From Loktanella sp. PT4BL (GTDB lineage: Bacteria > Pseudomonadota > Alphaproteobacteria > Rhodobacterales > Rhodobacteraceae), in NCBI RefSeq assembly GCF_003201935.1, contig NZ_QJJL01000001.1, positions 855,417 to 919,416 on the forward strand: a stretch of 64,000 nucleotides of DNA. The letters run 5' to 3'. Below, in pieces: positions 44,454-54,600 of this stretch. The notes beneath the pieces were generated by a model. That model had not been told where the DNA came from, did no database searches, and saw nothing but the letters and a program-made list of their open reading frames with translations. The stretch's first letter is position 1, and each line of letters starts with the position of its first letter. The translations under genes and the position numbers were made by a program.

Positions 44454-45149
44454 TCAGGCCAGCCAACGGCGGACGACCCGTTCAAAGACTCCAACAAAGA
44501 AGGTCAGTAGGTCGGTGCCCTGTTGCGGTGTGAATTGCTGCGGGTCTTCACTGCCCATGACCAGCATGGCGGGAAGGCGATCGGGGCCGAGGTCAACCTT
44601 CAGGCAGGCCTCGGATTTGATGTATTCTGCGCGCGCACCATAAAGGCTGCCGCCGACTTTGTGGAATTCACGCAGGGTGATCTGGCGGGCAGGCATGTTG
44701 CGACCTAGGGTGATATATCCGTCCACATAACCCTCGGGCATGATTGCTATAGCGTCGCCTGTGGCGCGTTGCGTGTCTTGCAGGTTGCTTTCCAGCACAA
44801 GGCGGACCGCATCAACGCGCAGGATATCCGCGACCTCTCCGGAAAGATCCGCGAGGAAGCGTTCAAAGGTGCTTGCATCCAGCATCCGCAGGATCGCGCG
44901 GTGGATTTGATTGGTGCCTGCAAGATTGTCATAGGCGGCCGCAATAACACTGCGGTGGGTGTCTTCAAGGCGGTCGAACCGCGCCTCGAGCCGTTCCATG
45001 GCGACCGACCGGAGATCGACGATATTGCCGGCATTCTGGTCTGCCTTCGCCCCCACGAGGGCGCGCATCACGTCCACATCGTCCAAAAGAACATCGGGGT
45101 TTGCGATGATCTTCTCGCGAAGGTCATCGGCCATCAGTGTTTTATTCAT
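44454..45149 (-). CDS. DUF484 family protein
   Basis: 231 residues from the ATG at 45149; 60 extra upstream codons look random. Typical features: MADDLREKIIANPDVLLDDV near the start, MERLEARFDRLEDTHRSVIA, then a GAF-like C-terminal half with GSEDPQQFTPQQGTDLLTFF. Function is not established; the gene commonly sits upstream of xerC, as here, with a 4-bp gap. Confidence 0.85.
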   Translation of the reverse strand: MNKTLMADDLREKIIANPDVLLDDVDVMRALVGAKADQNAGNIVDLRSVAMERLEARFDRLEDTHRSVIAAAYDNLAGTNQIHRAILRMLDASTFERFLADLSGEVADILRVDAVRLVLESNLQDTQRATGDAIAIMPEGYVDGYITLGRNMPARQITLREFHKVGGSLYGARAEYIKSEACLKVDLGPDRLPAMLVMGSEDPQQFTPQQGTDLLTFFVGVFERVVRRWLA

Positions 45150-45258
45150 GAGCCTGCTCTGCTTTGTTTTTTGATAAACTAGCAGAGGGTTGGGGGGCTT
45201 GTCGCAGGGTTTTTGCGGACAAGTCAAAGGGCGTGGCACTTTTGCCCTAGTTTGCTGA

Positions 45259-45288
45259 AGGTAAGGTGGATCAAGATCCACCTTACCT
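45259..45288. repeat. Near-perfect 30-bp palindrome
   Basis: Arms of 14 bp (45259-45272 and 45275-45288, AGGTAAGGTGGATC and its complement) around a central AA. It lies 10 bp past the tal stop on the minus strand. No clear T-tract follows in the tal direction, so it may be a terminator of unusual form or a protein-binding site. Confidence 0.5.
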
Positions 45289-45297
45289 GACTTGTCT

Positions 45298-45951
45298 TTA
45301 GAGAATTTTGATACCGGCCTTGGCGACATCCGCCATGAACCCGTCCAGACCTTTGTCCGTCAGGACATGGTTTGCCATTGCCTTGATCACATTTGGCGGT
45401 GCCGTCGCGACATCCGCACCGATTTTGGCACATTCGCTCATGTGGTTGGCGGACCGGATCGAGGCGGCAAGGATATTCGTGTCAAACCCGTAGTTGTCAT
45501 AGATCGTGCGGATATCCTCGATCAGTTCCAGACCGTCCATGTTCAGATCATCCAGCCGTCCGATGAAGGGGCTGATGAAAGTCGCACCCGCCTTGGCCGC
45601 CAAAAGCGCCTGGTTCGCGGAGAAACACAGCGTGACGTTGACCATGATCCCGTCGTCCGACAGCGTCTTGCAGGTTTTCAGACCCGCCCATGTCAGCGGT
45701 ACTTTGACTGCAATATTGTCAGCGATCTTGGCCAGCTTGCGGCCCTCTGCCAGCATGGTGTCGGCGTCCAGCGCCACAACCTCGGCAGAGACGGGGCCGG
45801 ACACGATGGAACAAATCTCTTTCGTGACTTCCAGAATGTCACGGCCCGATTTGGCGATCAGCGAGGGGTTCGTCGTGACCCCGTCAACCATCCCGAGGTC
45901 ATTGAGTTCTTTAATCTGGTCGATCTCGGCGGTATCTACGAAAAACTTCAT
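45298..45951 (-). CDS. tal: Transaldolase (fructose-6-phosphate aldolase-like)
   Basis: 217 residues from the ATG at 45951. Short transaldolase class: [20 protein letters not shown], then [12 protein letters not shown], the Schiff-base Lys in [14 protein letters not shown], and [27 protein letters not shown] is also conserved. It moves a dihydroxyacetone unit in the pentose phosphate pathway. Start 84 bp from the divergent priA gene. Confidence 0.92.
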   Translation of the reverse strand: MKFFVDTAEIDQIKELNDLGMVDGVTTNPSLIAKSGRDILEVTKEICSIVSGPVSAEVVALDADTMLAEGRKLAKIADNIAVKVPLTWAGLKTCKTLSDDGIMVNVTLCFSANQALLAAKAGATFISPFIGRLDDLNMDGLELIEDIRTIYDNYGFDTNILAASIRSANHMSECAKIGADVATAPPNVIKAMANHVLTDKGLDGFMADVAKAGIKIL

Positions 45952-46034
45952 CTGTTCACTCCAAAGCGGGGTTGGTGTTTGATGATGCAGCATTTACCTG
46001 ATCTGCAAGGCGGCGGAAACCCTCAAAGGCGGAT

Positions 46035-48227
46035 ATGACCGATAGCTTTTTCCACGAAGGTGATCTTGTTGGTGTTTTGACAGCGCAACCGCTTGATCGC
46101 CTGCTTGACTACAAAGCACCTGAGGGCGGATGCCACCTTGGTGCCTTTGTCGAGGTGCCCCTGGGCCCGCGCAAGGTGCTGGGTGTCGTGTGGGGTGCGG
46201 GCAAGGGCGACTATGACCGCGCCAAAATCCGGTCGGTCATCCGCGTGCTGGATGTGGCCCCGATGCGCGAGGAGATGCGCGTTTTCCTGACGCGCGCTGC
46301 CGAATATACCCTGACGCCAATGACCGCGATGCTGCGCCTTGCGACCCGCGCACCGGGCCTTGGAGAGGCGCAGTCGATGCGCAAAATCTACCGTTTGGGC
46401 GATCAGACACCCGCCCGTATGACCGATGCGCGTGAAAAGGTGCTGGGCGTCTTGCGCGACTATGGCGGGCTGTCGTTTACCTTGGGCGAAGTGGCCGAGA
46501 TGGCGGGGGTGGGCACGTCCGTTGTCAAAGGGCTGGTCAAACTGGGCGCGGTATCCGAGGAGGAGGCCCCGCGTGATGTGCCCTATCCGCAGCTTGATCC
46601 CGACTATGGCGGCAAGGCGTTGAGCGCGGATCAGGCAGCAGGTGCCGAAACGCTGCGCGCCGCGTTGCGCAGTGATACTTACGGCACCACCTTGCTGAAA
46701 GGGGTCACCGGATCAGGCAAGACCGAAGTCTATCTTGAGGCGGTCGCCGAATGTCTGCGCATGGGCCGTCAGGCGCTTGTGCTGTTGCCGGAAATCGCGC
46801 TGTCGGGCGAATTCATCAACCGTGTCGAGGCGCGGTTCGGGATGAGGCCGGCTGAATGGCATTCTGGCGTCACCATGACAGAACGCCGCCGCTGCTGGCG
46901 CATGGTAGGGCAGGGGGATGCGCAACTAGTGGTTGGCGCACGCTCGGCGCTGTTTCTGCCCTATCAGAATCTTGGGCTGATCGTTGTCGACGAAGAACAT
47001 GACACCTCCTACAAACAAGAGGACGGCGTGCTGTATAACGCCCGCGATATGGCGGTTCTGCGCGCGGCAATCAATGGGGCGCAGGTGGTCTTGGCCTCGG
47101 CCACACCCAGCCTTGAGAGCTGGGCGAATGTCGAGGCAGGCAAATACACGCGGTTGGAACTGACATCGCGTTTTGGGGCGGCGGTGATGCCGAAGATGGC
47201 GGCGATTGACATGCGGGTTGAGGATATGCCCGCGGGGACGTGGGTTTCACCCACCCTACGGGACGCGATGCGGAAGCGGCTTGAGAAGGGCGAGCAATCG
47301 CTGATTTTTCTTAATCGGCGCGGCTATGCGCCGATCACGCTCTGTCGGGCCTGTGGGCACCAGATTGGCTGTGATCATTGCGATGCGCGGATGGTCGAGC
47401 ACCGGTTTCTCAAGCGGTTGATGTGCCATCAGTGCGGCGAAACAAAACCTTTGCCTACCAAATGCCCAAGCTGTGATGCCGAAGACCGGCTCAGTGCTGT
47501 TGGTCCCGGCGTGGAGCGTATGGGCGAGGAGGTCACAGCACTTTTCCCTGACGCGCGTGTTGCTGTGCTGTCTTCTGATCTTTACGGCTCGGCCCGCGCG
47601 ATGAAGGCGCATATCGAAGAGATTGCCGAAGGTGGCACGGATATTGTCATTGGCACGCAACTGGTGGCCAAAGGCCATAACTTTCCGTTGCTTACGCTGG
47701 TCGGTGTGATTGATGCCGACCTTGGCCTGCAAGGATCGGACCTGCGCGCGGCTGAACGGACCTTTCAACTGATGCGGCAGGTTGCGGGCCGTGCAGGGCG
47801 GGCGGAGACCCCCGGCGAGGCACTCTTGCAGACCTATCAGCCGGAACATGCAGTGATCCGGTCTATTCTGGCGGGCGATGAGGAAAGCTTCTGGGCCGCT
47901 GAGGCGGCAGAGCGCAAAGCCGCAGGCGTGCCGCCTTATGGTCGGATGGCGGGGATCATCCTGAGCAGCCCGAATGTGCAGGAGGTCTTTGATCTGGGCG
48001 CGGAAATGGCGCGCATGGATGGGCCGTTGCGCCAGATCGGGGCGCAGGTCTTTGGGCCGGCACCGGCACCCATTGCACGGGTGCGCGGGCGGCATCGGGT
48101 GCGGCTGCTGGTGAAGGCAGAAAAATCCGCGCCGCTACAGCAGGCGCTTGCCAAATGGGCGGGGCAGTTCCGTCTGCCTGCAAATCTGCGCATGGCGATC
48201 GATATCGACCCGCAGAGTTTTTACTAG
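46035..48227 (+). CDS. priA: Primosomal protein N' (replication restart helicase)
   Basis: 730 residues. Walker A GVTGSGKTEVYLEAV and Walker B IVVDEEHDTSYKQEDG; helicase motif ASATPSLESW; a paired zinc-binding region CRACGHQIGCDHCDARMVEH followed by CHQCG and CPSCDAEDRL. The N-terminal 3'-DNA-binding domain (PLDRLLDYKAPEGG) is present. It restarts stalled forks by loading DnaB. Confidence 0.93.
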   Translation: MTDSFFHEGDLVGVLTAQPLDRLLDYKAPEGGCHLGAFVEVPLGPRKVLGVVWGAGKGDYDRAKIRSVIRVLDVAPMREEMRVFLTRAAEYTLTPMTAMLRLATRAPGLGEAQSMRKIYRLGDQTPARMTDAREKVLGVLRDYGGLSFTLGEVAEMAGVGTSVVKGLVKLGAVSEEEAPRDVPYPQLDPDYGGKALSADQAAGAETLRAALRSDTYGTTLLKGVTGSGKTEVYLEAVAECLRMGRQALVLLPEIALSGEFINRVEARFGMRPAEWHSGVTMTERRRCWRMVGQGDAQLVVGARSALFLPYQNLGLIVVDEEHDTSYKQEDGVLYNARDMAVLRAAINGAQVVLASATPSLESWANVEAGKYTRLELTSRFGAAVMPKMAAIDMRVEDMPAGTWVSPTLRDAMRKRLEKGEQSLIFLNRRGYAPITLCRACGHQIGCDHCDARMVEHRFLKRLMCHQCGETKPLPTKCPSCDAEDRLSAVGPGVERMGEEVTALFPDARVAVLSSDLYGSARAMKAHIEEIAEGGTDIVIGTQLVAKGHNFPLLTLVGVIDADLGLQGSDLRAAERTFQLMRQVAGRAGRAETPGEALLQTYQPEHAVIRSILAGDEESFWAAEAAERKAAGVPPYGRMAGIILSSPNVQEVFDLGAEMARMDGPLRQIGAQVFGPAPAPIARVRGRHRVRLLVKAEKSAPLQQALAKWAGQFRLPANLRMAIDIDPQSFY

Positions 48228-48236
48228 CGCATCGGA

Positions 48237-48268
48237 GCCTCCGGCGGGAGTATTTCGGGCAAGATGAT
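48237..48268 (+). repeat. Short intergenic repeat, copy 1
   Basis: GCCTCCGGCGGGAGT followed by ATTTCGGGCAAGATGAT. A second copy is at 57407-57440, also between genes. The CTCC/GGAG arms make a small hairpin, so it may act as a weak terminator. It lies just after priA. Confidence 0.55.
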
Positions 48269-48272
48269 AGCG

Positions 48273-48872
48273 CTAGACGATATTCGGATCGGCGTAGTCG
48301 CCCATTTCCTCGCGCCAGTGACGGCGGCAGAGCGAGACATAGCGTTCATTCCCGCCCACGACGATCTGATCGCCTGCTGCCAGCACATTGCCGTTCTCGT
48401 CACGGCGGACCACCATCGTGGCCTTCTTGCCGCAATGACAGATGGTCCGGACCTCGCGCATTTCATCGGCCAGCGCCAGCAGGGATGCAGAGGCGGGAAA
48501 CAGGCGGCCACGGAAATCGACGCGCAGGCCGTAAGTCATGACGGGTACATTCAGATCATCCACCACGCGCGCCAGTTGCCAGACATGGGCGGGCGTCATG
48601 AAATGAGCTTCGTCGAGGAACACACAAGCGCAGGGGCCTTCGTTCAGGCGGGCAGCGATCATCTCGAAGAGGTCGTCGTCGGCGCTAAAGGTGTCGGCAT
48701 CCGCGCCGATGCCGATCCTGCTTCCGATGCGGCCAACGCCTGCACGGTCATCAAAGCGCGCGATCAGCAGGTAGGTTTGCATCCCACGTTCGATGTAGTT
48801 GTGCGACGCCTGCAAGAGCACGGTCGATTTGCCCGCATTCATGGTGGAGTAGTTAAAATAGAGCTTTGCCAT
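48273..48872 (-). CDS. tdk: Thymidine kinase
   Basis: 199 residues. Type II thymidine kinase: P-loop NYSTMNAGKSTVLLQASHNY, CVFLDEAHFMTP, ICHCGKKATMV and the zinc-site Cys/His at the C-terminus (YVSLCRRHW). Phosphorylates thymidine in salvage. Convergent with priA; 45 bp between them. Confidence 0.92.
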   Translation of the reverse strand: MAKLYFNYSTMNAGKSTVLLQASHNYIERGMQTYLLIARFDDRAGVGRIGSRIGIGADADTFSADDDLFEMIAARLNEGPCACVFLDEAHFMTPAHVWQLARVVDDLNVPVMTYGLRVDFRGRLFPASASLLALADEMREVRTICHCGKKATMVVRRDENGNVLAAGDQIVVGGNERYVSLCRRHWREEMGDYADPNIV

Positions 48873-48888
48873 GAAAAGTGATTAGCGC

Positions 48889-48913
48889 CGGTCTTGCCAA
48901 CTTGGCAAGACCG
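48889..48913. repeat. Perfect 12-bp inverted repeat upstream of tdk
   Basis: CGGTCTTGCCAA (48889-48900) and TTGGCAAGACCG (48902-48913) with one base between. It lies 17 bp upstream of the tdk start, so it could be an operator for that gene. Confidence 0.45.
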
Positions 48914-49139
48914 ATACGCAACGCAAATTGGCGTCAGTTGAGCTTTGGAAGTAAATGACCCCCAAGAATAACGGACCGCGGTCCAAACATATCGCACCGC
49001 TCAGCGCGACAACTCTTTAACCAGCCCCAAAACACGAGACTGAATTATTTCTGTCACACGGGGCATTGGCGTTGTATGGGAATAGCGAAATGATTTTCCC
49101 CTGCCGCAAGAGGCAGCAGCACGATGACGGAGTACACCT

Positions 49140-49589
49140 ATGGCGGGTTATGGCGGCTATTTGAAGAAACATACCGAGGCCCTGGTCAAAGATGTCGGTA
49201 TCGAAGCTGCCTGCGCGCTGACAGGGAAATCCAAAGCGACATTGGGGCGCTACTATTCGGATAGTAGTGAGCACGCGGATCGTTTCATGCCGGTCGATGC
49301 TGTGGCCGCTCTCGAAGCGGCGGCGGCCTATCCGCACGTCACATCAGCGCTGGCCGAACTGAAGGGTGTCACCCTGTCCTACGACACAGATCGCGCCAAT
49401 AGCACGGGTGAAATCAACACCGATGTTATCAAGCTGAGCCAGCGTTTTGCCATGCTGATGGCAGAGTATAACCAGTCCATTGCGGACGGGGTCATTACCA
49501 TTAACGAGGCCAAGCGGATGCTGCGGGAAACGACAGCGCTCCAGCAGGTGTTGCTGGATATGAAGCTGCATCTGGAAGAGACGTCGTGA
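49140..49589 (+). CDS. Small DNA-binding-like hypothetical protein
   Basis: 149 residues with CGGAG about nine bases before the ATG. The N-terminal part (DVGIEAACALTGKSKATLGR, then YYSD) resembles a helix-turn-helix, as in phage CII-like or DUF-type regulators. The rest is helical with MPVDAVAALEAAAAYPHV and a Glu/Leu-rich C-terminus that could be a coiled coil. I recognise no exact family. It stands alone between tdk and the lipoprotein/FabH pair. Confidence 0.6.
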   Translation: MAGYGGYLKKHTEALVKDVGIEAACALTGKSKATLGRYYSDSSEHADRFMPVDAVAALEAAAAYPHVTSALAELKGVTLSYDTDRANSTGEINTDVIKLSQRFAMLMAEYNQSIADGVITINEAKRMLRETTALQQVLLDMKLHLEETS

Positions 49590-49617
49590 CGGAGATCACC
49601 GCATTGGACGCGGCCGG

Positions 49618-49692
49618 CTAGATCAGCGGAACAAACGGTACACCACAGGCGGCGAGAGTAAGCAGCAGTAAGATGGTGATAAGCAGCTTCAT
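49618..49692 (-). CDS. Very small lipoprotein
   Basis: 24 residues with an AGGA site ahead of the ATG at 49692: MKLLITILLLLTLAAC, then GVPFVPLI. This is a complete lipoprotein signal with the lipobox L-A-A-C, so the mature peptide would be Cys plus eight residues. It lies just past the end of the FabH-like gene on the same strand and is easily missed by gene callers. Function unknown. Confidence 0.55.
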   Translation of the reverse strand: MKLLITILLLLTLAACGVPFVPLI

Positions 49693-49707
49693 GGGGCGAT
49701 CCTGGTT

Positions 49708-50826
49708 CTATGCGCGCTCAACGATGACAGATCCCACAGAATAGCCTGCACCGAAGGAACAGATCAAACCTTTATCGCCAGTTGCCAGGTCGCTGGAGTG
49801 TTTGGAAAACGCGATGATGGACCCGGCCGAGGATGTATTGGCATAGTCTTGCAGGATGTTGGGTTGTTCATCTGGCGTCGGGGCGCGTCCCAGAACCTTT
49901 TTGCCGATATAGTCGTTCATGGTCTTGTTGGCCTGATGTAGCCAGAGCCGACGCAGGTCTTCGGGGGCTATGTTTTCTTCGGCCATGTGATCCGCAATAT
50001 GGGCGCTCACCAGCGGGAGGACCTCTTTGAAAACCTTGCGGCCGTTTTGCATGAACTGCATATCACGGCTGTCTTCCATGGCATCCTGTGTCCGGCGTAA
50101 GTAGCCGTTATTGTTGCGGATATTATTGCTGAACTGGGTGGCGCAACGGGTGGAGAGAACTTTGAAATGCTGGCCTTCGAGGTCTTCGTCGCGTTCCAGA
50201 AGCGTCGCTGTGGCCACATCGCCAAAGATGAAATGGCAGTCGCGGTCGCGCCATTCGAGGTGGGCCGAGCAGATCTCGGGATTGATCACCAGCGCGCGGC
50301 GAATGGAGCCTGCGCGGATCATATCAGCGGCGGTCTGGATGCCGAAAGTGGCGCTGGAACAGGCGACATTCATATCGAAGGCGAAGCCGCCCGCACCCAG
50401 AAGCTGTTGAATTTCAACAGCAATTGCGGGGTAGGCGCGTTCCATATTCGAGGCAGCGCAGATCACCAGATCGACATCGGCAGCATCAACGCCCGCCTCG
50501 GACAGCGCCTTTTGCGCGGCATCCACGCCGATCTCGGCCATATAGCCGGGGGCGTCATCGGGGCGTTTTTCAAGCTTGGGGAACATGCGGGTGGGGTCAA
50601 GAACGCCTGCCTTATCAAGAACATAGCGGCGCTCGATGCCGGAGGCTGCAACAATGAAATCGCTGGAGGAATGGGGTTTGGCCTCGACTTCGCCGGCGGC
50701 GATGGCATCTGCATGCTCGGCGTTCCAGAGGTCCGCGTAGTCGTTGAACGCGGCGACCAATTCATCATTGGTAATAACCTGTGAGGGGGTGAAAACCCCT
50801 GTTCCTGTGATGGCGACGTTGTGCAT
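49708..50826 (-). CDS. FabH-like beta-ketoacyl-ACP synthase III
   Basis: 372 residues from the ATG at 50826. Thiolase-fold condensing enzyme: Cys in FAFDMNVACSSATFGIQTAA, His in LWLHQANKTMNDYIGKKVLG and Asn in NTSSAGSIIAFSKHS. The N-terminal HNVAITGTGVFTPSQVITND is typical. It is longer than housekeeping FabH (~320) and closer to a subgroup used in specialised lipid or polyketide roles; no acyl carrier protein gene is near, so the product is open. Confidence 0.85.
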   Translation of the reverse strand: MHNVAITGTGVFTPSQVITNDELVAAFNDYADLWNAEHADAIAAGEVEAKPHSSSDFIVAASGIERRYVLDKAGVLDPTRMFPKLEKRPDDAPGYMAEIGVDAAQKALSEAGVDAADVDLVICAASNMERAYPAIAVEIQQLLGAGGFAFDMNVACSSATFGIQTAADMIRAGSIRRALVINPEICSAHLEWRDRDCHFIFGDVATATLLERDEDLEGQHFKVLSTRCATQFSNNIRNNNGYLRRTQDAMEDSRDMQFMQNGRKVFKEVLPLVSAHIADHMAEENIAPEDLRRLWLHQANKTMNDYIGKKVLGRAPTPDEQPNILQDYANTSSAGSIIAFSKHSSDLATGDKGLICSFGAGYSVGSVIVERA

Positions 50827-50995
50827 TCTGGCCTCTTGGATTGTTGCCGACAGACTAGGGTGGGTGGGGGGATAAAGTCTACCGGAACGCTGCGTACACA
50901 ATGCGTGCACAGGCTGTACACATCCTGTGCGCACGCTTGGGCATCCCGCTGTTTACCTTTTACCGGCATTTTGAAGGCCAGCGGAGGACAGGCCC

Positions 50996-51439
50996 ATGAC
51001 CGACCCCAAAGACATGACCAAGACGCAGCGCATCCATTGGAGCTATGCCACCGATGCGCTGCGGATGATAGAATATGATCTGCATTCGGTGGCGCTGAAA
51101 CTGCGCTGCCTGCCCCGCGAGTGGGACGAGATCTGGCAGGACAAGGACCGTCGCGACCCCAAGCGCGTGCGGGCGACAATCCGGTTGGACGCGGATGTGG
51201 TAAAGTTCTTCAAGGCGATGGGGCCGGGGTATCAGCCGCGCATCAACCGCGTGCTGCGGGCCTATATGCACTACCGGCTGGCCGCGATTATCGACGGACC
51301 GGACACCACGGACTACGTGCTGCACCCCGAGCGGCTGGACAAGACACTTATGGAACGGCCCGGCTGGGGCGGCTTGCAAAAGTTGGAAGCGGATCTGGAA
51401 GAGCGGCGGGCGCGGCTTTTGAAGGAGATGGGGAAGTGA
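50996..51439 (+). CDS. BrnA-like antitoxin-family protein without a toxin partner
   Basis: 147 residues. The middle has VRATIRLDADVVKFFKAMGP followed by GYQPRINRVLRAYM, the ribbon-helix-helix pattern of BrnA antitoxins. The usual BrnT toxin gene is absent: 169 bp upstream lies the divergent FabH-like gene and downstream is a palindrome and carB. It has extra N- and C-terminal parts compared with BrnA, so it may be a stand-alone regulator. Confidence 0.65.
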   Translation: MTDPKDMTKTQRIHWSYATDALRMIEYDLHSVALKLRCLPREWDEIWQDKDRRDPKRVRATIRLDADVVKFFKAMGPGYQPRINRVLRAYMHYRLAAIIDGPDTTDYVLHPERLDKTLMERPGWGGLQKLEADLEERRARLLKEMGK

Positions 51440-51522
51440 GGGGCGATTGCAGTTGCGGCCGCTAAACCATCGTTGAATTGATGCTGAGGCAAGTCAGATC
51501 GGCTTTCCCGCCCGGCCTTGCC

Positions 51523-51588
51523 GGGCAGCGCCCGGACCTCCCCCATGGGGAGGGCGCTTCGCTTCTCCCCGAGGTCCGGGCGCTGCCC
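51523..51588. repeat. Long inverted repeat between the BrnA-like gene and carB
   Basis: Perfect 18-bp arms (51523-51540 and 51571-51588) around a 30-base interior that itself pairs (CTCCCC/GGGGAG), giving a REP-like folded structure. It lies between convergent genes and could terminate both. Confidence 0.6.
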
Positions 51589-51606
51589 TTTGTTTCGCGT
51601 CGGGAA

Positions 51607-54600
51607 TTATCCCTGCAAGCTTCGCACCCCAACATCACCCTCTTCCCGTGCCTGCATTGCCAGCGTGGCGGCATGTGACGCGGCGGCTGTCGTGAAGTAG
51701 GGGATTTTGTCGTAGAGGGCGACGGCGCGGATTTCGCGGCTGTCTTCGACCGCCTGCGCGCCTTCGGTGGTGTTGAAGACCAGTGCGATGTGCCCGTCCT
51801 TGAGGCGGTCGACGATGGTCAGCCCGCCTTCGTAGACCTTGTTGACGATTTCGCAATCAATCTGGTTTTCACTCAGCCATGCGGCCGTGCCACGAGTCGC
51901 TACGATGTTGAACCCAAGTTGCAGGAGGATTTTTCCGGCTTCGATCATATCCGCCGTTTTGTCCATATCCTTGATCGAGATGAAGACGGTACCTTCCGTG
52001 GGCAGGTTGGTGCCGGCACCCATCTGCGCCTTGAGGAAGGCGCGCGGGAAGGAGCGGTCCCAGCCCATGACCTCACCGGTCGAGCGCATTTCCGGCCCGA
52101 GGATCGTATCGACGCCGGGGAAGCGGGCGAAGGGTAGGACAGCCTCTTTCACGCTGAACCACGGGGTGTGCGGATCGGCGAGCGTGAAGGCGTCGCCCAT
52201 GGGCAGCACGTCCATCGGGTTCTCGGACGCGGGGTAGGGCGCGCGCAGCGGGAAGTTTGACAGCGGCTCACCCGCCATCAGCCGTGCCGCGATTGAGGCG
52301 ATGGCGCTGTCGGTCGCTTTGGCCACGAATGGCACTGTGCGCGATGCACGGGGGTTCACCTCGATCAGGTAGACGGTTTCGTCTTTGATCGCGAACTGGA
52401 TGTTCATCAGGCCCACGACGTTGAGCGCCTTGGCGAGCTTTTCGGTCTGGTCACGGATTTCCGTGATCATCGCGTCCGAGAGCGAGTAGGGCGGCAGCGA
52501 ACAGGCGCTGTCACCCGAATGGACGCCCGCCTCTTCGATGTGCTGCATGATGCCCGCGACATGGGTCGCGGTGCCGTCAGAGAGGCAGTCGACGTCAACT
52601 TCGACAGCGCCCGAAAGGTAGCTGTCGAGCAGGACGGGGCTGTCGCCCGAAACCACGACGGCGTCAGAGATGTAGCGGCGCAGGTGGTCCATATCGCGGA
52701 CGATTTCCATCGCGCGGCCACCCAGCACGAAGGAGGGGCGGATCACGAGAGGGAAGCCGATGCCTTCGGCGATGGCGAGCGCCTCTTCGTCGGTTGAGGC
52801 GATGCCGTTGTGCGGCTGGCGCAGGCCGAGCTTTTGCACAAGCTGTTGGAAACGCTCGCGGTCTTCGGCAAGATCAATACTGTCGGGCGTGGTTCCGAGG
52901 ATCGGGATGCCCGCGTCATTGAGTGCGTTGGCCAGTTTCAGGGGCGTCTGCCCGCCGAATTGCACGATCACCCCGTGCAGCGTGCCGTTGTCCTGTTCAA
53001 CGCGCAGGATTTCCATGACGTGTTCGAATGTCAGTGGTTCAAAATAAAGACGGTCCGAGGTGTCGTAATCGGTGGACACCGTTTCGGGGTTGCAGTTGAT
53101 CATGATCGTTTCATAGCCCTGATCGGTCAGGGCGAAACAGGCGTGACAGCAGCAGTAATCGAACTCGATCCCCTGCCCGATGCGGTTGGGGCCACCGCCC
53201 AGGATGACCACTTTCTTGCGGTCCGAGGGGCGGGCCTCGCATTCGGCCTCACCCATGACGGGGCTTTCGTAGGTCGAATACATATAGGGCGTTTGCGCCT
53301 CGAATTCGGCGGCACAAGTGTCGATGCGTTTGAAGACCGCGTTAACGCCAAGGTTACGGCGCGCGCGGCGGACCTGATCCTCGGTGCGGCCGGTCAGCTT
53401 GCCAAGGCGGGCATCGGTGAAGCCGAGCATCTTGACCGCGCGCAGGCCGTCTTCGGTGACGGGCAGGCCGTTTTTGCGGATGTCGGCCTCGGCGTCCATG
53501 ATTTCGCGGATGCGCGCAAGGAACCACGGGTCGAATTTGGTGACGGCGTGGATATCGTCGTCAGACAGACCGTGGCGCATGGCCTGGGCGATCACGCGGA
53601 TGCGGTCGGGGGTTTGTTTGGCCAGCGCTTTGGTGATGGCTGCGGCATCCGGTGCGCCGGGGATGTCGATTTCGTCAAAGCCCGTCAGGCCGGTTTCCAT
53701 CGAGGCCAGTGCTTTTTGCATGCTCTCGTGGAAGGTGCGGCCGATGGCCATCGCCTCGCCCACGGATTTCATCGCCGTTGTCAGGTGCGGTTCGGAACCT
53801 GCGAATTTCTCAAAGGCAAAACGCGGGATCTTGGTGACGACATAGTCGATTGTGGGTTCGAACGAGGCAGGGGTCACGCCGGTGATGTCGTTGTCGAGTT
53901 CGTCGAGCGTATAGCCGACCGCCAGTTTGGCGGCGATCTTGGCGATCGGGAAACCCGTGGCCTTGGATGCGAGCGCCGAAGACCGCGACACGCGGGGGTT
54001 CATTTCGATGACCACCATGCGCCCGTCTGACGGGTTGACCGCCCATTGCACGTTGGAGCCGCCTGTTTCGACACCGATTTCGCGCAGCACGTTGATGCTG
54101 TGGGTCCGCATGATTTGATACTCTTTGTCCGTCAGCGTCAGCGCGGGCGCGACGGTGATCGAATCGCCCGTGTGCACGCCCATGGGATCGACGTTTTCGA
54201 TGGCGCAGACGATGATGGCGTTATCGGCCTTGTCGCGCACGACCTCCATCTCGAATTCTTTCCAGCCGAGCAGGCTCTCGTCGACAAGGATCTGGCCGAC
54301 GGGGGACGCCTCCATCCCGGTGCGGCAATAGTATTCGTAATCTTCGCGGTTATACGCCACGCCGCCGCCAGTGCCGCCCAAGGTAAAGGCGGGGCGGATG
54401 ATGGCGGGCAGGCCCACGTATTCGATGGCGTCGATGGCCAGTTGCAGGCCCGCCTTGATGTCGCGTTTGCCGTTGACCTCGGGAGCGGTGATGATGGTTG
54501 CCTTGGGGTTTTCGATCCCGAGGCGGTCCATGGCTTCGCGGAACAGCTTGCGATCTTCGGCCATTTCAATGGCTTCGCGTTTCGCGCCGATCATCTCGAC

